A stretch of 64,000 bases of DNA from Planctomycetia bacterium (GCA_016191115.1 JACPPG010000024.1:164454-228453); one strand, 5' to 3'. Counted from the stretch's first letter, positions 33,017 to 42,822 are shown. Notes: generated by a model not told the origin, from the sequence alone. Numbers and translations: made by a program.

Positions 33017-34096
33017 TCAGTCGCCCAATTGCTTGCGGATGAACGCAATCGCCCGGGCGTGGGCGTCGGCGATGGCTTGCTTGTCGGCCGTGCCGCCGCC
33101 GAGGCCGTGGCCGCCTCCCTCGACAGAGACCAGCTCGTGCCACACGCCGCGCGTTTCGAGCGCCTTGGCCATGTCGGCCGACTCCTGGTACGGCACGTCG
33201 GTGTCGGCCGTGCCGTGCACCATAAGGATCGGCGGATACTCGGTCGTGATATTGCGCACGGGGCAGTAGGGATCGAGCTTGGCCCGCTCGGTCTTGGGAT
33301 CGAAGCCGGTCACTTCGCGCGTCCACAGGCCGTTCTGCCGCAGGTAGAGATAATAGGTGAACCGGTCGCGGTTGCTGCTGCCGGTCAGCACCTCGCGGCC
33401 GACGACGCGACAGGCGTCTTCCTTGGCCACCAGCGGCTGCTGGCGATAGTGCGGCGACGGCTCGACGTACCACGGCCCATCGACGTCGCCGTAGCCCCAA
33501 TAGGCCACCAGTGCCTTGGGTCGCGGCTGGATGCAGATGCCGGCCATCATGGTGAGATAGCCCCCGGCCGATCCGCCGGAGACGAGGATCCGCTGCGGAT
33601 CGAGATGGAGTTGCGCGGCGCCTTCGGTGCGGATCCAGGTGAACGCGTCCTTGATGTCGTCGATGATCGCCGGAAGCTTCACTTCGGGGGCCAGGCGATA
33701 GTCGAGCGAGATGAGCACGTAGTTGTTCGTCCGGCAAAGGTCGGCGATGTCGCGCGGCACGCCGTCGCGGCTGCCGCCGATAAGGGCGCCGCCGTGAATC
33801 CACACCACGGCCGGCCGGACCTGGTCGCCATTGCGGCGATAGACGTCGGCCTCGATCTTCGTCGGTCCGACCGTCTTGTAGACGACGGTCTGTTTTGGCA
33901 ACGCGGGCTCATCGGCGGCGAGCGTTGCGGGCGCGGCGATCATCGCGATCGTCAGCACGAGCGCACCCAGCACGCGGGAGGGCGAGGCTCCCGCCGAGCC
34001 GCGGCGCCAACCAAGAGAAGGCTCGGCGGAAGCCTCGCCCTTCCGTCCTCGCGCTTCCACCAAATGGAAACACAGGTTCTGAGACGAAACTGCCAC
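33017..34096 (-). CDS. exported alpha/beta hydrolase (HSL/BD-FAE-like esterase)
   Basis: 359 residues from GTG 34096 (or about 318 from GTG 33973). The hydrolase has VVWIHGGALIGGSRDG (oxyanion HGG), nucleophile elbow GGSAGGY with S176, LMVHGTADTDVPYQ (acid D) and GGGHGLGGG (His). A signal-like VLGALVLTIAMIAAPATLA occupies about 42-60. Ahead of it, residues 19-40 (GEASAEPSLGWRRGSAGASP) are encoded by palindromic repeat D1. Either the repeat is translated as an N-terminal extension or the true start is GTG 33973 just past it; AGGTG before GTG 34096 slightly favours the longer form. Substrates are probably esters of complex polysaccharides or small acyl esters. Confidence 0.85.
   Translation of the reverse strand: MAVSSQNLCFHLVEARGRKGEASAEPSLGWRRGSAGASPSRVLGALVLTIAMIAAPATLAADEPALPKQTVVYKTVGPTKIEADVYRRNGDQVRPAVVWIHGGALIGGSRDGVPRDIADLCRTNNYVLISLDYRLAPEVKLPAIIDDIKDAFTWIRTEGAAQLHLDPQRILVSGGSAGGYLTMMAGICIQPRPKALVAYWGYGDVDGPWYVEPSPHYRQQPLVAKEDACRVVGREVLTGSSNRDRFTYYLYLRQNGLWTREVTGFDPKTERAKLDPYCPVRNITTEYPPILMVHGTADTDVPYQESADMAKALETRGVWHELVSVEGGGHGLGGGTADKQAIADAHARAIAFIRKQLGD
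33975..34045. repeat. palindromic repeat family D, copy 1 (in esterase N-terminus)
   Basis: Arms built on GGGCGAGGCTCCCGCCGAGCC and its complement with a 20-base loop; close to the copies at 34558-34638 and 54257-54347. It lies over the predicted 5' end of the esterase gene. Confidence 0.85.
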
Positions 34097-34121
34097 GATG
34101 CGTCACCTGTTTGGAGAGCGC

Positions 34122-34472
34122 CTATTCGACTTCGTGCACGTCGGCCAGCACGCCGCGGGGGATGCAGACCGTCAGCACGGTCAGCTTGCCGATGGCCTTG
34201 TGCTTGACGCCGCGCGGCACGTACACGACCACGCCCTTGTGCAGCTCGATCACGTCGTCGTCCAGCACCATGGTTCCCTGGCCGTCGATGACGTAGTAGA
34301 ACTCATCGGTCCGCTCGTGATAGTGCAGCCTGGCGTCGTCGATCTCGACGTGATGGACCTCGGCCGCGGCCCCGTCGGCTTCCTCGACCAGACAGCGGAT
34401 CTGACCGCACGTCTCGGCCCAGGGCTTGATCGCGGCCGGGTCGCGACGCAGATAAGCGGTGCGGGTGCTCAT
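34122..34472 (-). CDS. cupin-domain protein
   Basis: 116 residues from ATG 34472 (MSTRTAYLRRDPAAIKPW); the frame runs to 34544 without support. A single conserved cupin barrel: EIDDARLHYHERTDEFYYVI supplies the first metal motif (His-x-His, then Glu), IELHKGVVVYVPRGVKHKAI the second (His). Small cupins of this type are metal-dependent sugar or small-molecule binding proteins, isomerases or regulators; no assignment is possible. It lies directly upstream of the esterase gene (25 bases), so the two may form an operon. Confidence 0.85.
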   Translation of the reverse strand: MSTRTAYLRRDPAAIKPWAETCGQIRCLVEEADGAAAEVHHVEIDDARLHYHERTDEFYYVIDGQGTMVLDDDVIELHKGVVVYVPRGVKHKAIGKLTVLTVCIPRGVLADVHEVE

Positions 34473-34557
34473 GTGTTTTACTCGCGGGATCGAAAGTGCG
34501 TTGCCCGATAGGACCACAATAGTGGCTTGCAGGGCGGTCGGCAACTATGCTGTGGGG

Positions 34558-34638
34558 GCGCAGCGGGAGGGCGAGGCTCCCGCCGAGCCGCAGCGTCAAC
34601 GAAGAAGGCTCGGCGGGAGCCTCGCCCTCCCGCTGCGC
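34558..34638. repeat. palindromic repeat family D, copy 2
   Basis: A perfect 32-bp inverted repeat: 34558-34589 and 34607-34638, loop 17 bases, core GGGCGAGGCTCCCGCCGAGCC. It lies 47 bases upstream of the tandem cyclase gene start and upstream of the cupin gene on the other strand, in a divergent intergenic region. Confidence 0.93.
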
Positions 34639-34685
34639 AATGACAAGTACACATTTGCGACGTCATTTGCAGGCGGAGGTGCAAC

Positions 34686-36431
34686 TTGAATAGCGATCGA
34701 TTCGCGGCGGGGGTGCCCGGTATCAAATCGGGCTTGGCGGTCGTTCTAACCTTGGCGCTAGCGATCGCGAGACAGCCTGCCGGTATCGCCGCCGCTGAAG
34801 GTGGAAGCGACAAAGAGCCGCAGTTCGTCGACCTGTCGCTGTTGGTTGCCCCTGAATTCCCCTGCACCTGGCCGGCCGCCGGCTTTCCGCCGTTCCACAT
34901 GAATCCTTATCTGCGGATCGGACCGTTGAGTCCTTACAACAGCGACATCCTGGCGATCGACGGCAACACGGGCACGCAGCTCGACGTGCCGCCGCACTCG
35001 GTTCCGCATCCCGATTCGAAGCTGCCGAACGCGGGCCCTTACGGCCGGATGTACACTGACAAGGTGCCGGCGTGGCAGTTCTGCGGCGAGGCCTGCGTGG
35101 TCGATTGCCGCGACCTGGTCGAGTCGGCCGCGCCGGGAGCAAGCGCGCTCGTGACCAGGGACCGGATCGCGGCGTGGGAGCGCGAGCATCGGCCCCTCTC
35201 GACCGGCGACGTGGTGCTCTTGCGCAGCGGCTACACTGATCGCTTCTATCGGCCGCTGCCGGAGGGGCGCCGGTTCGCGGCTGATCCGGTCGCGGGGCGC
35301 ACGCCCGCCTGGCCCGACCCCGATCCGGATTGCATGGAGTACCTGGCCAGCCGGAAGGTGATGGCGCTCGCGACCGACAGCGCGAGCATGGGCCCGCTGC
35401 CGGACTTGGCCGAGCCGACGCACCTGGCCGGCTTGAAGTACGGCATGATCTGGACCGAGTCGGCGACCGGCCTCGACAAGCTGCCGGCCACCGGCGCGTT
35501 TTATTGCATGCTCTCGCCCAAGCACGCCGACGGGGCGTACAGCGAGGGGCGGGCGATCGCCATCGTGGGCGATCCGCTCGCCCGGCGGCTGATCGAATCG
35601 GCACGCAAAAAGCAGGTCGTCGACCTCTCCGTCGTTTTGTCCACCGATCTGCCCGTGACGTGGCCGGGGCCCGGAGCAGGCAACCACCGCCAGCCGTATT
35701 TGAAGGTGCCGCTGTTCTTCGCGCCGAATCTGGGGACGTTTCACGTGACGCACATGCTCGATGCGCACGCCGGCACGCACCTCGTGCCGCCGGCCTATGC
35801 GCTGCCGCCGCCGGGCTTCGAGAACGGCCGCTACGCGCCCGAAGTGCAGGCGTGGCTCGCCGAGTACGAGCAGAAGTACGGCCCACGCGGCACCAGCAGC
35901 GTGACCACCGAGCAGGTGCCGCTACAGCAAACGTGCGGACCGGCGCGGGTGATCGACGTCAAGCACCGCATCGGCACGACCGACACGAAGACTTGGCCCA
36001 ACTCGCCCGAAATAACCGTGGCCGACATCGAGCAGTACGAGAAGCAGCTCGGCCCGCTCAAGCCGGGCGACATCGTGATCTTCAAGAGCGGCTACACCGA
36101 CGCGCACTTCAAACCGCTACCGCAAGGGCTGGCGTTCATGTCCGATCCCTTGAACGGCAAGCGCGAAGGATGGCCGGCACCGGGGCCGGACGCGATTATC
36201 TATCTCGCCGGCCGCGGCATCCGTTGCGTGGCAACCGACGGCCCGACATTAGGCGGCGCCGAGCCGAAGCGGGCGATCATGGCTTACTGGGCGCTGGCGA
36301 CGAAGGGAATGGTGGCCGTCGAGTTTCTCACGAACGTCGATCGGCTGCCGAAGGAGGCGTACTTCATCTTCGCGCCAGTGAAGATTCGCGGTTGCCACGG
36401 CGGGCCAGGCCGGGCGATTGCGCTGTATTGA
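34686..36431 (+). CDS. tandem cyclase-family (kynurenine formamidase-like) protein
   Basis: 581 residues with a TTG start at 34686 backed by GGAGGT five bases upstream. A signal peptide (LAVVLTLALAIARQPAGIAA) precedes two cyclase-family domains (about 45-305 and 308-581). The family normally binds a metal through HxGTHxDxPxH. Here domain 1 reads N94-TGT-Q98-L-D100-VPP-H104: both first histidines are lost. Domain 2 reads H361-AGT-H365-LVPPAY: the Asp and last His are lost. The two halves therefore keep complementary parts of the motif. Function is probably hydrolysis or cyclisation of small amides or esters, if active at all. Exported cyclase-family proteins are common in planctomycetes. Confidence 0.85.
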   Translation: MNSDRFAAGVPGIKSGLAVVLTLALAIARQPAGIAAAEGGSDKEPQFVDLSLLVAPEFPCTWPAAGFPPFHMNPYLRIGPLSPYNSDILAIDGNTGTQLDVPPHSVPHPDSKLPNAGPYGRMYTDKVPAWQFCGEACVVDCRDLVESAAPGASALVTRDRIAAWEREHRPLSTGDVVLLRSGYTDRFYRPLPEGRRFAADPVAGRTPAWPDPDPDCMEYLASRKVMALATDSASMGPLPDLAEPTHLAGLKYGMIWTESATGLDKLPATGAFYCMLSPKHADGAYSEGRAIAIVGDPLARRLIESARKKQVVDLSVVLSTDLPVTWPGPGAGNHRQPYLKVPLFFAPNLGTFHVTHMLDAHAGTHLVPPAYALPPPGFENGRYAPEVQAWLAEYEQKYGPRGTSSVTTEQVPLQQTCGPARVIDVKHRIGTTDTKTWPNSPEITVADIEQYEKQLGPLKPGDIVIFKSGYTDAHFKPLPQGLAFMSDPLNGKREGWPAPGPDAIIYLAGRGIRCVATDGPTLGGAEPKRAIMAYWALATKGMVAVEFLTNVDRLPKEAYFIFAPVKIRGCHGGPGRAIALY

Positions 36432-36601
36432 GCACTGGCTGAATCGCGCACGCCCCTGTCGTAGCCCGCAGGAATCCCAAATTCCTTGACGCCAGCGGCT
36501 CAAAACCGTAGAACCATTTCGCGCGGGCGTAGCCAAGCGTCCGCCCCCGCCCCAAGCTCGCTCAAGTGCCTGTGAAACTGCCTACGGCCAGGAGCGTCCC
36601 C

Positions 36602-38047
36602 ATGCTTACCCTGCTCGGTTCGCCGCGACGTTGTTGTGACGGCCTGACGCGGCGCGAGACGTTACGCGCGGGCGGCTTGGCGCTTTTGGGCGGCCTCAAC
36701 CTGCCGAATCTGCTCGCCGCCGAAGCACAGGCCCGCACGAACGCCGCCGCGAGAATTCGCCCGGGCAAGGCCAAGAGCGTCATCGTGCTGTACCTGCTCG
36801 GTGGCGCGCCGACGCAGGACATGTGGGACTTGAAGCCCCATGCGCCGGCCGACATCCGCGGCGAGTTCCAGCCGATTGCCACCTCGGCCCCCGGCATCGA
36901 GATCAGCGAGCCCTTGCCACTCTCGGCCCGCTGGATGCACCATGCGGCCATCGTTCGCACGGTGAACCACAAGGCGGGCTGCCACAATCCGCTCCCCAGC
37001 TACACGGGGTACGAGGGAACGCTCGACAATCTCGTCGCGAGTAAGGATAGCTATCCGCCCAGCATGGGCTCGGTGTGCGAGCATTTAGGACTGGGCACGC
37101 GCGGTCAGCCGGCGTACGTCTACATGCCGTGCTATCTCGGCTGGGGACAATCGATCCGCCGCCCCGGCCCCTACGCCGGCTTTCTGGGCAAAGAGTGCGA
37201 CCCGCTCTTTACCGAATGCGAGCCGTACGTCGACAATCCGCCCGACACGCCCTACCACGCGCAGCCGCTGCGCGGTCATCCGCGCCTCCCGAACGGCACA
37301 CTGCCCGACGAGATCACGATCGACCGGCTGAACACGCGGCGGCGGCTCTTGGATCAGATCGACGATTCCGTGCGGCATCTGGACGCGGCGGGCGGGGTGG
37401 CCCATTTCGATCGGCACCGCCAGCGGGCCTTCGACATTGTCACTTCACCCGAGGTGAAGGCCGTCTTCGATCTCCAGAGCGAGGACCCGAAACTGCGTGA
37501 TCGTTACGGGCGGACGCTGTTTGGCCAGTGCGCGCTCATCGCCCGGCGGCTCGTCGAGACGGGCGTGCGCTTCGTTAACGTCACCTGGGACTGCTACTGG
37601 GAGCGGTTGAAGCTGCAGTTCGAGTGTTGGGACCTGCACGAACGCAACTGCGCGATCCTGCGCGACTACAACCTGCCGTACTTCGATCTGACCTTCAGCG
37701 CCCTGATGGAAGACCTGCACGATCGCGGCCTGTTGGACGAGACGCTGGTGGTCGTGATGAGCGATATGGGCCGGACCCCCAAGATCAACGCCCGCGCCGG
37801 CCGCGACCACTGGACGTATTGCTACTCCGTGCTCTTGGCCGGCGCCGGCATTCGCGGCGGAACGGTCTACGGGCAGTCGGACTCGCAAGCGGCGTTCGTC
37901 AAGGACCGGCCCGTCAGCACCGGCGACATCTGCGCCACGATCTACGAATGCCTGGGCATCGACCCGGCGATGGTGGTCCACGATCGCAACCGGCCGATGG
38001 AAATCGCGCACGGCGGCCGGCCCATCCGCGACATCCTGGCCGGCTAA
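36602..38047 (+). CDS. DUF1501 domain protein
   Basis: 481 residues from ATG 36602 (MLTLLGSPRRCCDGLTRRET) with GGAG upstream. A Tat-like TRRETLRAGGLALLGG precedes the domain. It is the most divergent of the six DUF1501 proteins in the window: the usual GEFGRTP is SDMGRTPKINARAGRDHW, and the middle contains unusually many cysteines and a WDCYWERLKLQFECWDLHER segment. End: DICATIYECLGIDPAMVVHD. A probable exported sulfatase-superfamily protein of unknown substrate. It lies 50 bases upstream of the DNA polymerase IV gene in the same direction. Confidence 0.9.
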   Translation: MLTLLGSPRRCCDGLTRRETLRAGGLALLGGLNLPNLLAAEAQARTNAAARIRPGKAKSVIVLYLLGGAPTQDMWDLKPHAPADIRGEFQPIATSAPGIEISEPLPLSARWMHHAAIVRTVNHKAGCHNPLPSYTGYEGTLDNLVASKDSYPPSMGSVCEHLGLGTRGQPAYVYMPCYLGWGQSIRRPGPYAGFLGKECDPLFTECEPYVDNPPDTPYHAQPLRGHPRLPNGTLPDEITIDRLNTRRRLLDQIDDSVRHLDAAGGVAHFDRHRQRAFDIVTSPEVKAVFDLQSEDPKLRDRYGRTLFGQCALIARRLVETGVRFVNVTWDCYWERLKLQFECWDLHERNCAILRDYNLPYFDLTFSALMEDLHDRGLLDETLVVVMSDMGRTPKINARAGRDHWTYCYSVLLAGAGIRGGTVYGQSDSQAAFVKDRPVSTGDICATIYECLGIDPAMVVHDRNRPMEIAHGGRPIRDILAG

Positions 38048-38096
38048 GGTCGCGGCGGCGCGATCACGCTGCGGCAATCGAGGAGCGGTCACGTCG

Positions 38097-39269
38097 ATGA
38101 TCCTGCACGTCGACATGGATGCCTTTTATGCCTCGGTCGAGGAGCGCGACGATCCGCGCCTCGTCGGCCGGCCAGTGATCGTCGGCGGAACGCCGGAGGG
38201 GCGCGGCGTGGTGGCGGCGGCCAATTACGAGGCGCGGCGGTTTGGCGTGCATAGCGCGCTTGCTTCGGCCACCGCCCGCCGGCTCTGCCCGCAGGCCGTC
38301 GTGCTGCCGCCGCGGATGGATTACTACGCGGCTGTGTCGCGCGAGATTCGGGCGATCTTCGAGCGCTATACGCCGCTCGTCGAACCGCTGTCGCTGGACG
38401 AGGCGTTTCTCGACGTGACCGGTAGCGCGGGCCTGTTCGGTCCGGCCGAGGAAATCGGCCGGCGGATCAAGGATGACGTCCGCCGCGAGGTGCGGCTGGT
38501 CGCGTCGGTTGGCGTCGCGCCCAACAAGTTCCTGGCCAAGATCGCCAGCGACTTGGAGAAGCCGGACGGCTTCGTCGTCGTGCGCGAGGATGAGGATAGC
38601 GTGCAGGCGTTCCTCGATCCGTTGCCCGTCGGGCGGCTGTGGGGCGTCGGACGAGTCACGGGCGCGGCCTTCGCGCGGCTGGGGATCGAGACGATTGGCG
38701 AGTTGCGCGAGCTTTCGGCGGCGACGCTTGCGCGTCTCTTCGGCCGCACCGGCGCGCACCTGTGGAACCTGGCCCACGGCATCGACGACCGCCGCGTCGT
38801 GCCGGATCGCGAGGCCAAGGTCATCTCGCACGAGACCACCTTCGCCGCCGACATTGCCGATATCGAGATCCTGCGGGCCTGGCTCTTGGAGCTGACCGAA
38901 CAGGTCGCGCGGCGCTTGCGGCGGCACCAGCTTTGCGGCCGCACCGTGCATATCAAGGTCCGCGCCGCCGACTTTCAAACGATCACCCGCGCCCACACGC
39001 TGCCGCGGGCCACGAACGTGACCGACGAACTGTGGCAGGCGGCCGCCAGGCTACTCGATGAACGGGTGCCGCCGCGATACTTGCCCGTAAGGCTGCTCGG
39101 CATGGGCGTAAGTGGCCTGACGGCCGAGGCCCGCTTGCAGCAGGAGCTGTTTGTCGATGAAGGCCATCGCAAGCAGGGTCAGCTCGACACGGTGGCCGAC
39201 GCCATCCAGGAACGCTTTGGGAACGAGGCCCTGCGGCGCGGCAGCCGGCTGCGGCGGCGGGACCGGTGA
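38097..39269 (+). CDS. dinB: DNA polymerase IV (Y family, DinB)
   Basis: 390 residues. Y-family translesion polymerase signatures: LHVDMDAFYASVE (3-15; D6 and D8 bind the catalytic metals, F10 is a candidate steric gate), SLDEAFLDVTGSA (99-111; D101, E102), VASVGVAPNKFLAKIASDL and PVGRLWGVGRVTG (helix-hairpin-helix region). Near the C-terminus LQQELF resembles the beta-clamp-binding motif. It performs error-prone bypass synthesis under DNA damage. ATG 38097 is preceded by GAGGAG at a longish distance. No LexA box could be recognised upstream; the 3' end is followed by palindrome family B. Confidence 0.96.
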   Translation: MILHVDMDAFYASVEERDDPRLVGRPVIVGGTPEGRGVVAAANYEARRFGVHSALASATARRLCPQAVVLPPRMDYYAAVSREIRAIFERYTPLVEPLSLDEAFLDVTGSAGLFGPAEEIGRRIKDDVRREVRLVASVGVAPNKFLAKIASDLEKPDGFVVVREDEDSVQAFLDPLPVGRLWGVGRVTGAAFARLGIETIGELRELSAATLARLFGRTGAHLWNLAHGIDDRRVVPDREAKVISHETTFAADIADIEILRAWLLELTEQVARRLRRHQLCGRTVHIKVRAADFQTITRAHTLPRATNVTDELWQAAARLLDERVPPRYLPVRLLGMGVSGLTAEARLQQELFVDEGHRKQGQLDTVADAIQERFGNEALRRGSRLRRRDR

Positions 39270-39289
39270 AGGCCGATTGAGGGCTTTCA

Positions 39290-39427
39290 GGGGCCAGCAG
39301 GAGAACTGCAAAGTCCGGGGTCTGGCTCATTTTTCGGCGCGAACGATTCTCAATCCTTCTCCAGACGTTGCCCGAAAAATGTGCCTGACCCCCTCTCCCC
39401 GGACTTTGCAGTCCTCTTGCTGGCCCC
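39290..39427. repeat. palindromic repeat family B, copy 2
   Basis: The arms 39290-39338 and 39372-39427 form a long imperfect hairpin with outer ends GGGGCCAGCA / TGCTGGCCCC-like and inner CATTTTTCGG / CCGAAAAATG, carrying the GTGCCTGACCCCC core. It occupies half of the gap between dinB and the PSD1 gene and is a sibling of 15632-15758. Confidence 0.9.
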
Positions 39428-39544
39428 AGAAACGTCCTCGTTGGGCACGTCCCTCGGATGTACAATCGACGCCAGGGCGGCGGCCTTACCTTGTGAAAAT
39501 CCACGATATGCCAGACGCTCCACTCGTTTCACCGCAGGCGTGAT

Positions 39545-42500
39545 ATGCGGGTCCAACGGCGAACGAAAATCGGGCTGACGACGGGCATGCCACCACGCGC
39601 GGCGTGCGCCGTTGGGATCGCGGCGGCTCTCGGCTGCTTTGCCGTCGCACCGCTCGTCTGGTCCGCAGCGGCCGGCGAGCCTGCACCGGCGGCCGAGCAG
39701 CAGCCGGCCCGAGCCGCAGCGAAGCTCGACTTCAACCGTGACGTTCGCCCGATCCTTTCGGAGAAGTGCTTCTTCTGCCACGGTCCGGACGAACGGGCTC
39801 GCAAGGGCGATCTGCGCCTGGACGTGGCCGCCGAGGCCACGAAAGACCGCGGCGGCTACGCGGCGATCGTGCCGGGCCGCGCGGCCGATAGCGCGCTGGT
39901 GTCGCGCATCGCGTCGGCCGATGAAGACGAGCGGATGCCGCCGCCGGCCTCCGGCCGAACGCTTGCCGACCGTGAAATTGCCGTCTTGAAGCAATGGATC
40001 GACGAGGGGGCGGAATACTTGCCGCACTGGTCGCTCATGGCCCCGCGCCGGGCGGAGCCGCAGCCGGTGAAACGCGAGGCGTGGGCCCGCAACCCGATCG
40101 ATCGCTTTGTGCTCGCGCGGCTGGAGCGCGAGGGCCTGCCGCCGTCGGCCGAGGCGGACCGCGAGACGCTGTTGCGCCGCGTCACGCTCGACCTGACAGG
40201 ATTGCCGCCGTCGATCGCCGAGATCGATGCCTTCGTGCTCGACAACCGGCCGGACGCGTACGAGCGCGTCGTCGATCGGCTGCTGGCTTCGCCGCGTTAC
40301 GGCGAGCGGATGGCCGTGCCTTGGCTCGACGCGGCCCGCTACGCCGACACGCACGGCTATCAGGACGACGGCGTGCGGCACATGTGGCGGTGGCGCGACT
40401 GGGTAATCGACGCCTTCAACCGCAACGTGCCCTTCGACCAATTCACGATTGAGCAATTAGCCGGCGATCTGTTGCCCGATGCGACCTTGGACCAGAAGAT
40501 CGCCACCGGGTTCAACCGCAACCACCGCGGCAACTCCGAGGGGGGCATCATCCCGGAGGAGTACCTGGTCGAATACGTCGTCGACCGCGTCGATACGACC
40601 GCCACGGTATGGTTGGGGCTGACGGTGGGTTGCGCCCGCTGCCACGACCACAAGTTCGACCCCTTCACTTCTCGCGAGTTCTACCAGCTTTACGCCTTCT
40701 TCAACAACATTCCCGAGCAAGGCCGGGCGCTCAAGCAAGGCAACTCGCCGCCGACCATCAAGGCCCCCACCGCGGACGAGCAGCGGCTGATGGCCGAGAC
40801 CGAGCGCGCGCTGGCCGCGGCGGAAGCGGAGCTGGTGAACCTGGAACCGCGGCTCGCCGCGGCCCAGGCCGCTTGGGAGCAGTCGCTCGACCGCGGCACG
40901 GACATCGATTGGTCGTACACCGATGGACTGGTGGTTCACTTCACGCTCGATGGCACGCCGGCCAGTGCAATCGCCGTCAAGGACGAGGACAAGAAGGGAG
41001 AGGGCAAAAAGGCCGAGAGCAAATTCGCCGACGGCGAGGCGGCGTACACCGACGGTGTGGCCGGGCAGGCCGCCCAGTTCGACGGCCGCCGCTACATCGA
41101 GGCGGGCAATGTCGCCGACTACGGCGAGCGAGACAAGTTCTCCTACGGCGCCTGGGTATTCGCCAAGCCGGGGCAAGGCGGTCCGGTCTTGTCGCGGATG
41201 GACGACGAGAAGATGTACGAGGGCTACGACCTGCTTTTGACCGATGGCCGCGTGCAGGTCTACATGGGCAATCGCTTCCTGGATGACTCGATTCGCGTCG
41301 AAACGGCCGACCCGATCGCGCCCGACCGCTGGCATCATTTGATGGTCGCGTACGACGGCTCGCAGGCGGCCGCGGGCGTGCGCATTTACGTCGACGGCGA
41401 GCCGGCGCCGGTCGAGATCCGCAACGACACCTCGAACAATCCCTTCCGCACGAAAGAGCCCATGCGGATCGGCTCGCGCGGCGTGGGGGACCGGTTCACG
41501 GGCTCGATCGACGACGTGCGGTTCTACGATCACGACCTGACGCCCGATGAAGTCGCGGCCGTAGCCAGCGTCGACGCGATCAACCGAATCGCGGCCATTC
41601 CAGTCGCCGAACGCTCGACCGCGCAGCTTGCCAAGCTACGGACGTACTATCTCAAACACCACGCGCCCGACGCGGCACGCGAGGCCATCGATCGGGTAAA
41701 GAACCTGCGCCACAAGCGGCGGCAATTGGATGAAGCGGCGCCGACGGTCATGGTCATGCGGGAATTGGAGCCGCCTAAGGAGACGTTCGTGCTGGTGCGC
41801 GGCGAGTACGACAAGCCGGGCGAGCGGGTCGAGCGCGGCGTGCCCGCCAGCCTGCCGCCGCTCGCGGCCGATGCGCCGCGCGATCGCCTTGGCTTTGCCC
41901 GCTGGTTGGTCGATCCGGCCAATCCGCTCTCGGCCCGCGTGGCCGTGAATCGCTATTGGCAACTGTACTTCGGCACGGGGCTGGTGAAGACGACCGAGGA
42001 TTTTGGCTCGCAGGGGCAGCCCCCCAGCCATCCTGAGCTGCTCGACTGGCTGGCGACCGAGTTTATCCGCATCGGCTGGGACACGAAGGCCATGCAAAAG
42101 CTGATCGTCACGAGCGCGACATATCGACAATCGTCAAGCGTCGATGCGCATCTCGCGGCCGCCGATCCGGAGAATCGCCTATTGGCGCGGGGACCGCGCT
42201 TTCGCTTGCCGGCCGGCACCATCCGCGACGCGGCTCTCGCGGCCTCCGGGCTGTTGGTGGAAAAGATTGGCGGCCCCTCGGTCAAGCCGTACCAGCCGCC
42301 GGGCCTGTGGGAAGAGCTGACCGCGATCAGCTACAAACAGGACGAGGGCGAAGGGCTCTATCGCCGCAGCATGTACACGTTCTGGAAGCGGACGATCGCC
42401 CCGCCCAACATGATGCAGTTCGATTCGTCCAGCCGCGAGACGTGCGTGGTCCGCTCTGGGCGGACCAACACGCCGCTGCAGGCGCTGACGCTATTGAACG

Positions 42501-42817
42501 ACGTGACGTACGTCGAGGCGGCCCGCGGTCTGGCGCAGCGGATGCTCGTGGAAGGTGGCGCGACGCCGCGCGAGCGGATCACGCTGGCCTTCCGGCTGGT
42601 GACGGGGCGGCGGCCGCAGGGGGACGAGCTGGCCGTGCTCACGCGCGGCTTGGAAAAGCATTTGGCGCGATACGCCGCCGAGCCTGACGCCGCCAAGCGG
42701 CTGATCGCCTTCGGCGAATCGAAGCCGAACGAGACTTTGAATCCGGCCGAGGTGGCCGCCTACACGACTGTCGCGGGTGTTATCTTGAACCTCGACGAGG
42801 CCATTACGAAGGAGTAG
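39545..42817 (+). CDS. PSD1 and planctomycete cytochrome C domain protein with LamG insertion
   Basis: 1090 residues. A signal/anchor ([20 protein letters not shown]) precedes planctomycete cytochrome C with SEKCFFCHG (C75, C78, H79) and DUF1549 (about 175-400; [32 protein letters not shown]). A concanavalin-A/LamG-like insert lies at about 460-690 ([44 protein letters not shown]). DUF1553 covers about 760-1055 ([50 protein letters not shown]). The LamG suggests carbohydrate or protein binding and distinguishes it from the 8346 paralogue, which lacks the insert. It is followed after five bases by the DUF1501 gene: an operon. Confidence 0.93.
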   Translation: MRVQRRTKIGLTTGMPPRAACAVGIAAALGCFAVAPLVWSAAAGEPAPAAEQQPARAAAKLDFNRDVRPILSEKCFFCHGPDERARKGDLRLDVAAEATKDRGGYAAIVPGRAADSALVSRIASADEDERMPPPASGRTLADREIAVLKQWIDEGAEYLPHWSLMAPRRAEPQPVKREAWARNPIDRFVLARLEREGLPPSAEADRETLLRRVTLDLTGLPPSIAEIDAFVLDNRPDAYERVVDRLLASPRYGERMAVPWLDAARYADTHGYQDDGVRHMWRWRDWVIDAFNRNVPFDQFTIEQLAGDLLPDATLDQKIATGFNRNHRGNSEGGIIPEEYLVEYVVDRVDTTATVWLGLTVGCARCHDHKFDPFTSREFYQLYAFFNNIPEQGRALKQGNSPPTIKAPTADEQRLMAETERALAAAEAELVNLEPRLAAAQAAWEQSLDRGTDIDWSYTDGLVVHFTLDGTPASAIAVKDEDKKGEGKKAESKFADGEAAYTDGVAGQAAQFDGRRYIEAGNVADYGERDKFSYGAWVFAKPGQGGPVLSRMDDEKMYEGYDLLLTDGRVQVYMGNRFLDDSIRVETADPIAPDRWHHLMVAYDGSQAAAGVRIYVDGEPAPVEIRNDTSNNPFRTKEPMRIGSRGVGDRFTGSIDDVRFYDHDLTPDEVAAVASVDAINRIAAIPVAERSTAQLAKLRTYYLKHHAPDAAREAIDRVKNLRHKRRQLDEAAPTVMVMRELEPPKETFVLVRGEYDKPGERVERGVPASLPPLAADAPRDRLGFARWLVDPANPLSARVAVNRYWQLYFGTGLVKTTEDFGSQGQPPSHPELLDWLATEFIRIGWDTKAMQKLIVTSATYRQSSSVDAHLAAADPENRLLARGPRFRLPAGTIRDAALAASGLLVEKIGGPSVKPYQPPGLWEELTAISYKQDEGEGLYRRSMYTFWKRTIAPPNMMQFDSSSRETCVVRSGRTNTPLQALTLLNDVTYVEAARGLAQRMLVEGGATPRERITLAFRLVTGRRPQGDELAVLTRGLEKHLARYAAEPDAAKRLIAFGESKPNETLNPAEVAAYTTVAGVILNLDEAITKE

Positions 42818-42822
42818 GACAG

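Noticed and set aside
34723..35886. 387-codon minus-strand frame inside the cyclase gene
   Set aside because: Arg-rich shadow without motifs; the plus-strand gene has a signal peptide, a ribosome-binding site and two cyclase-family domains.
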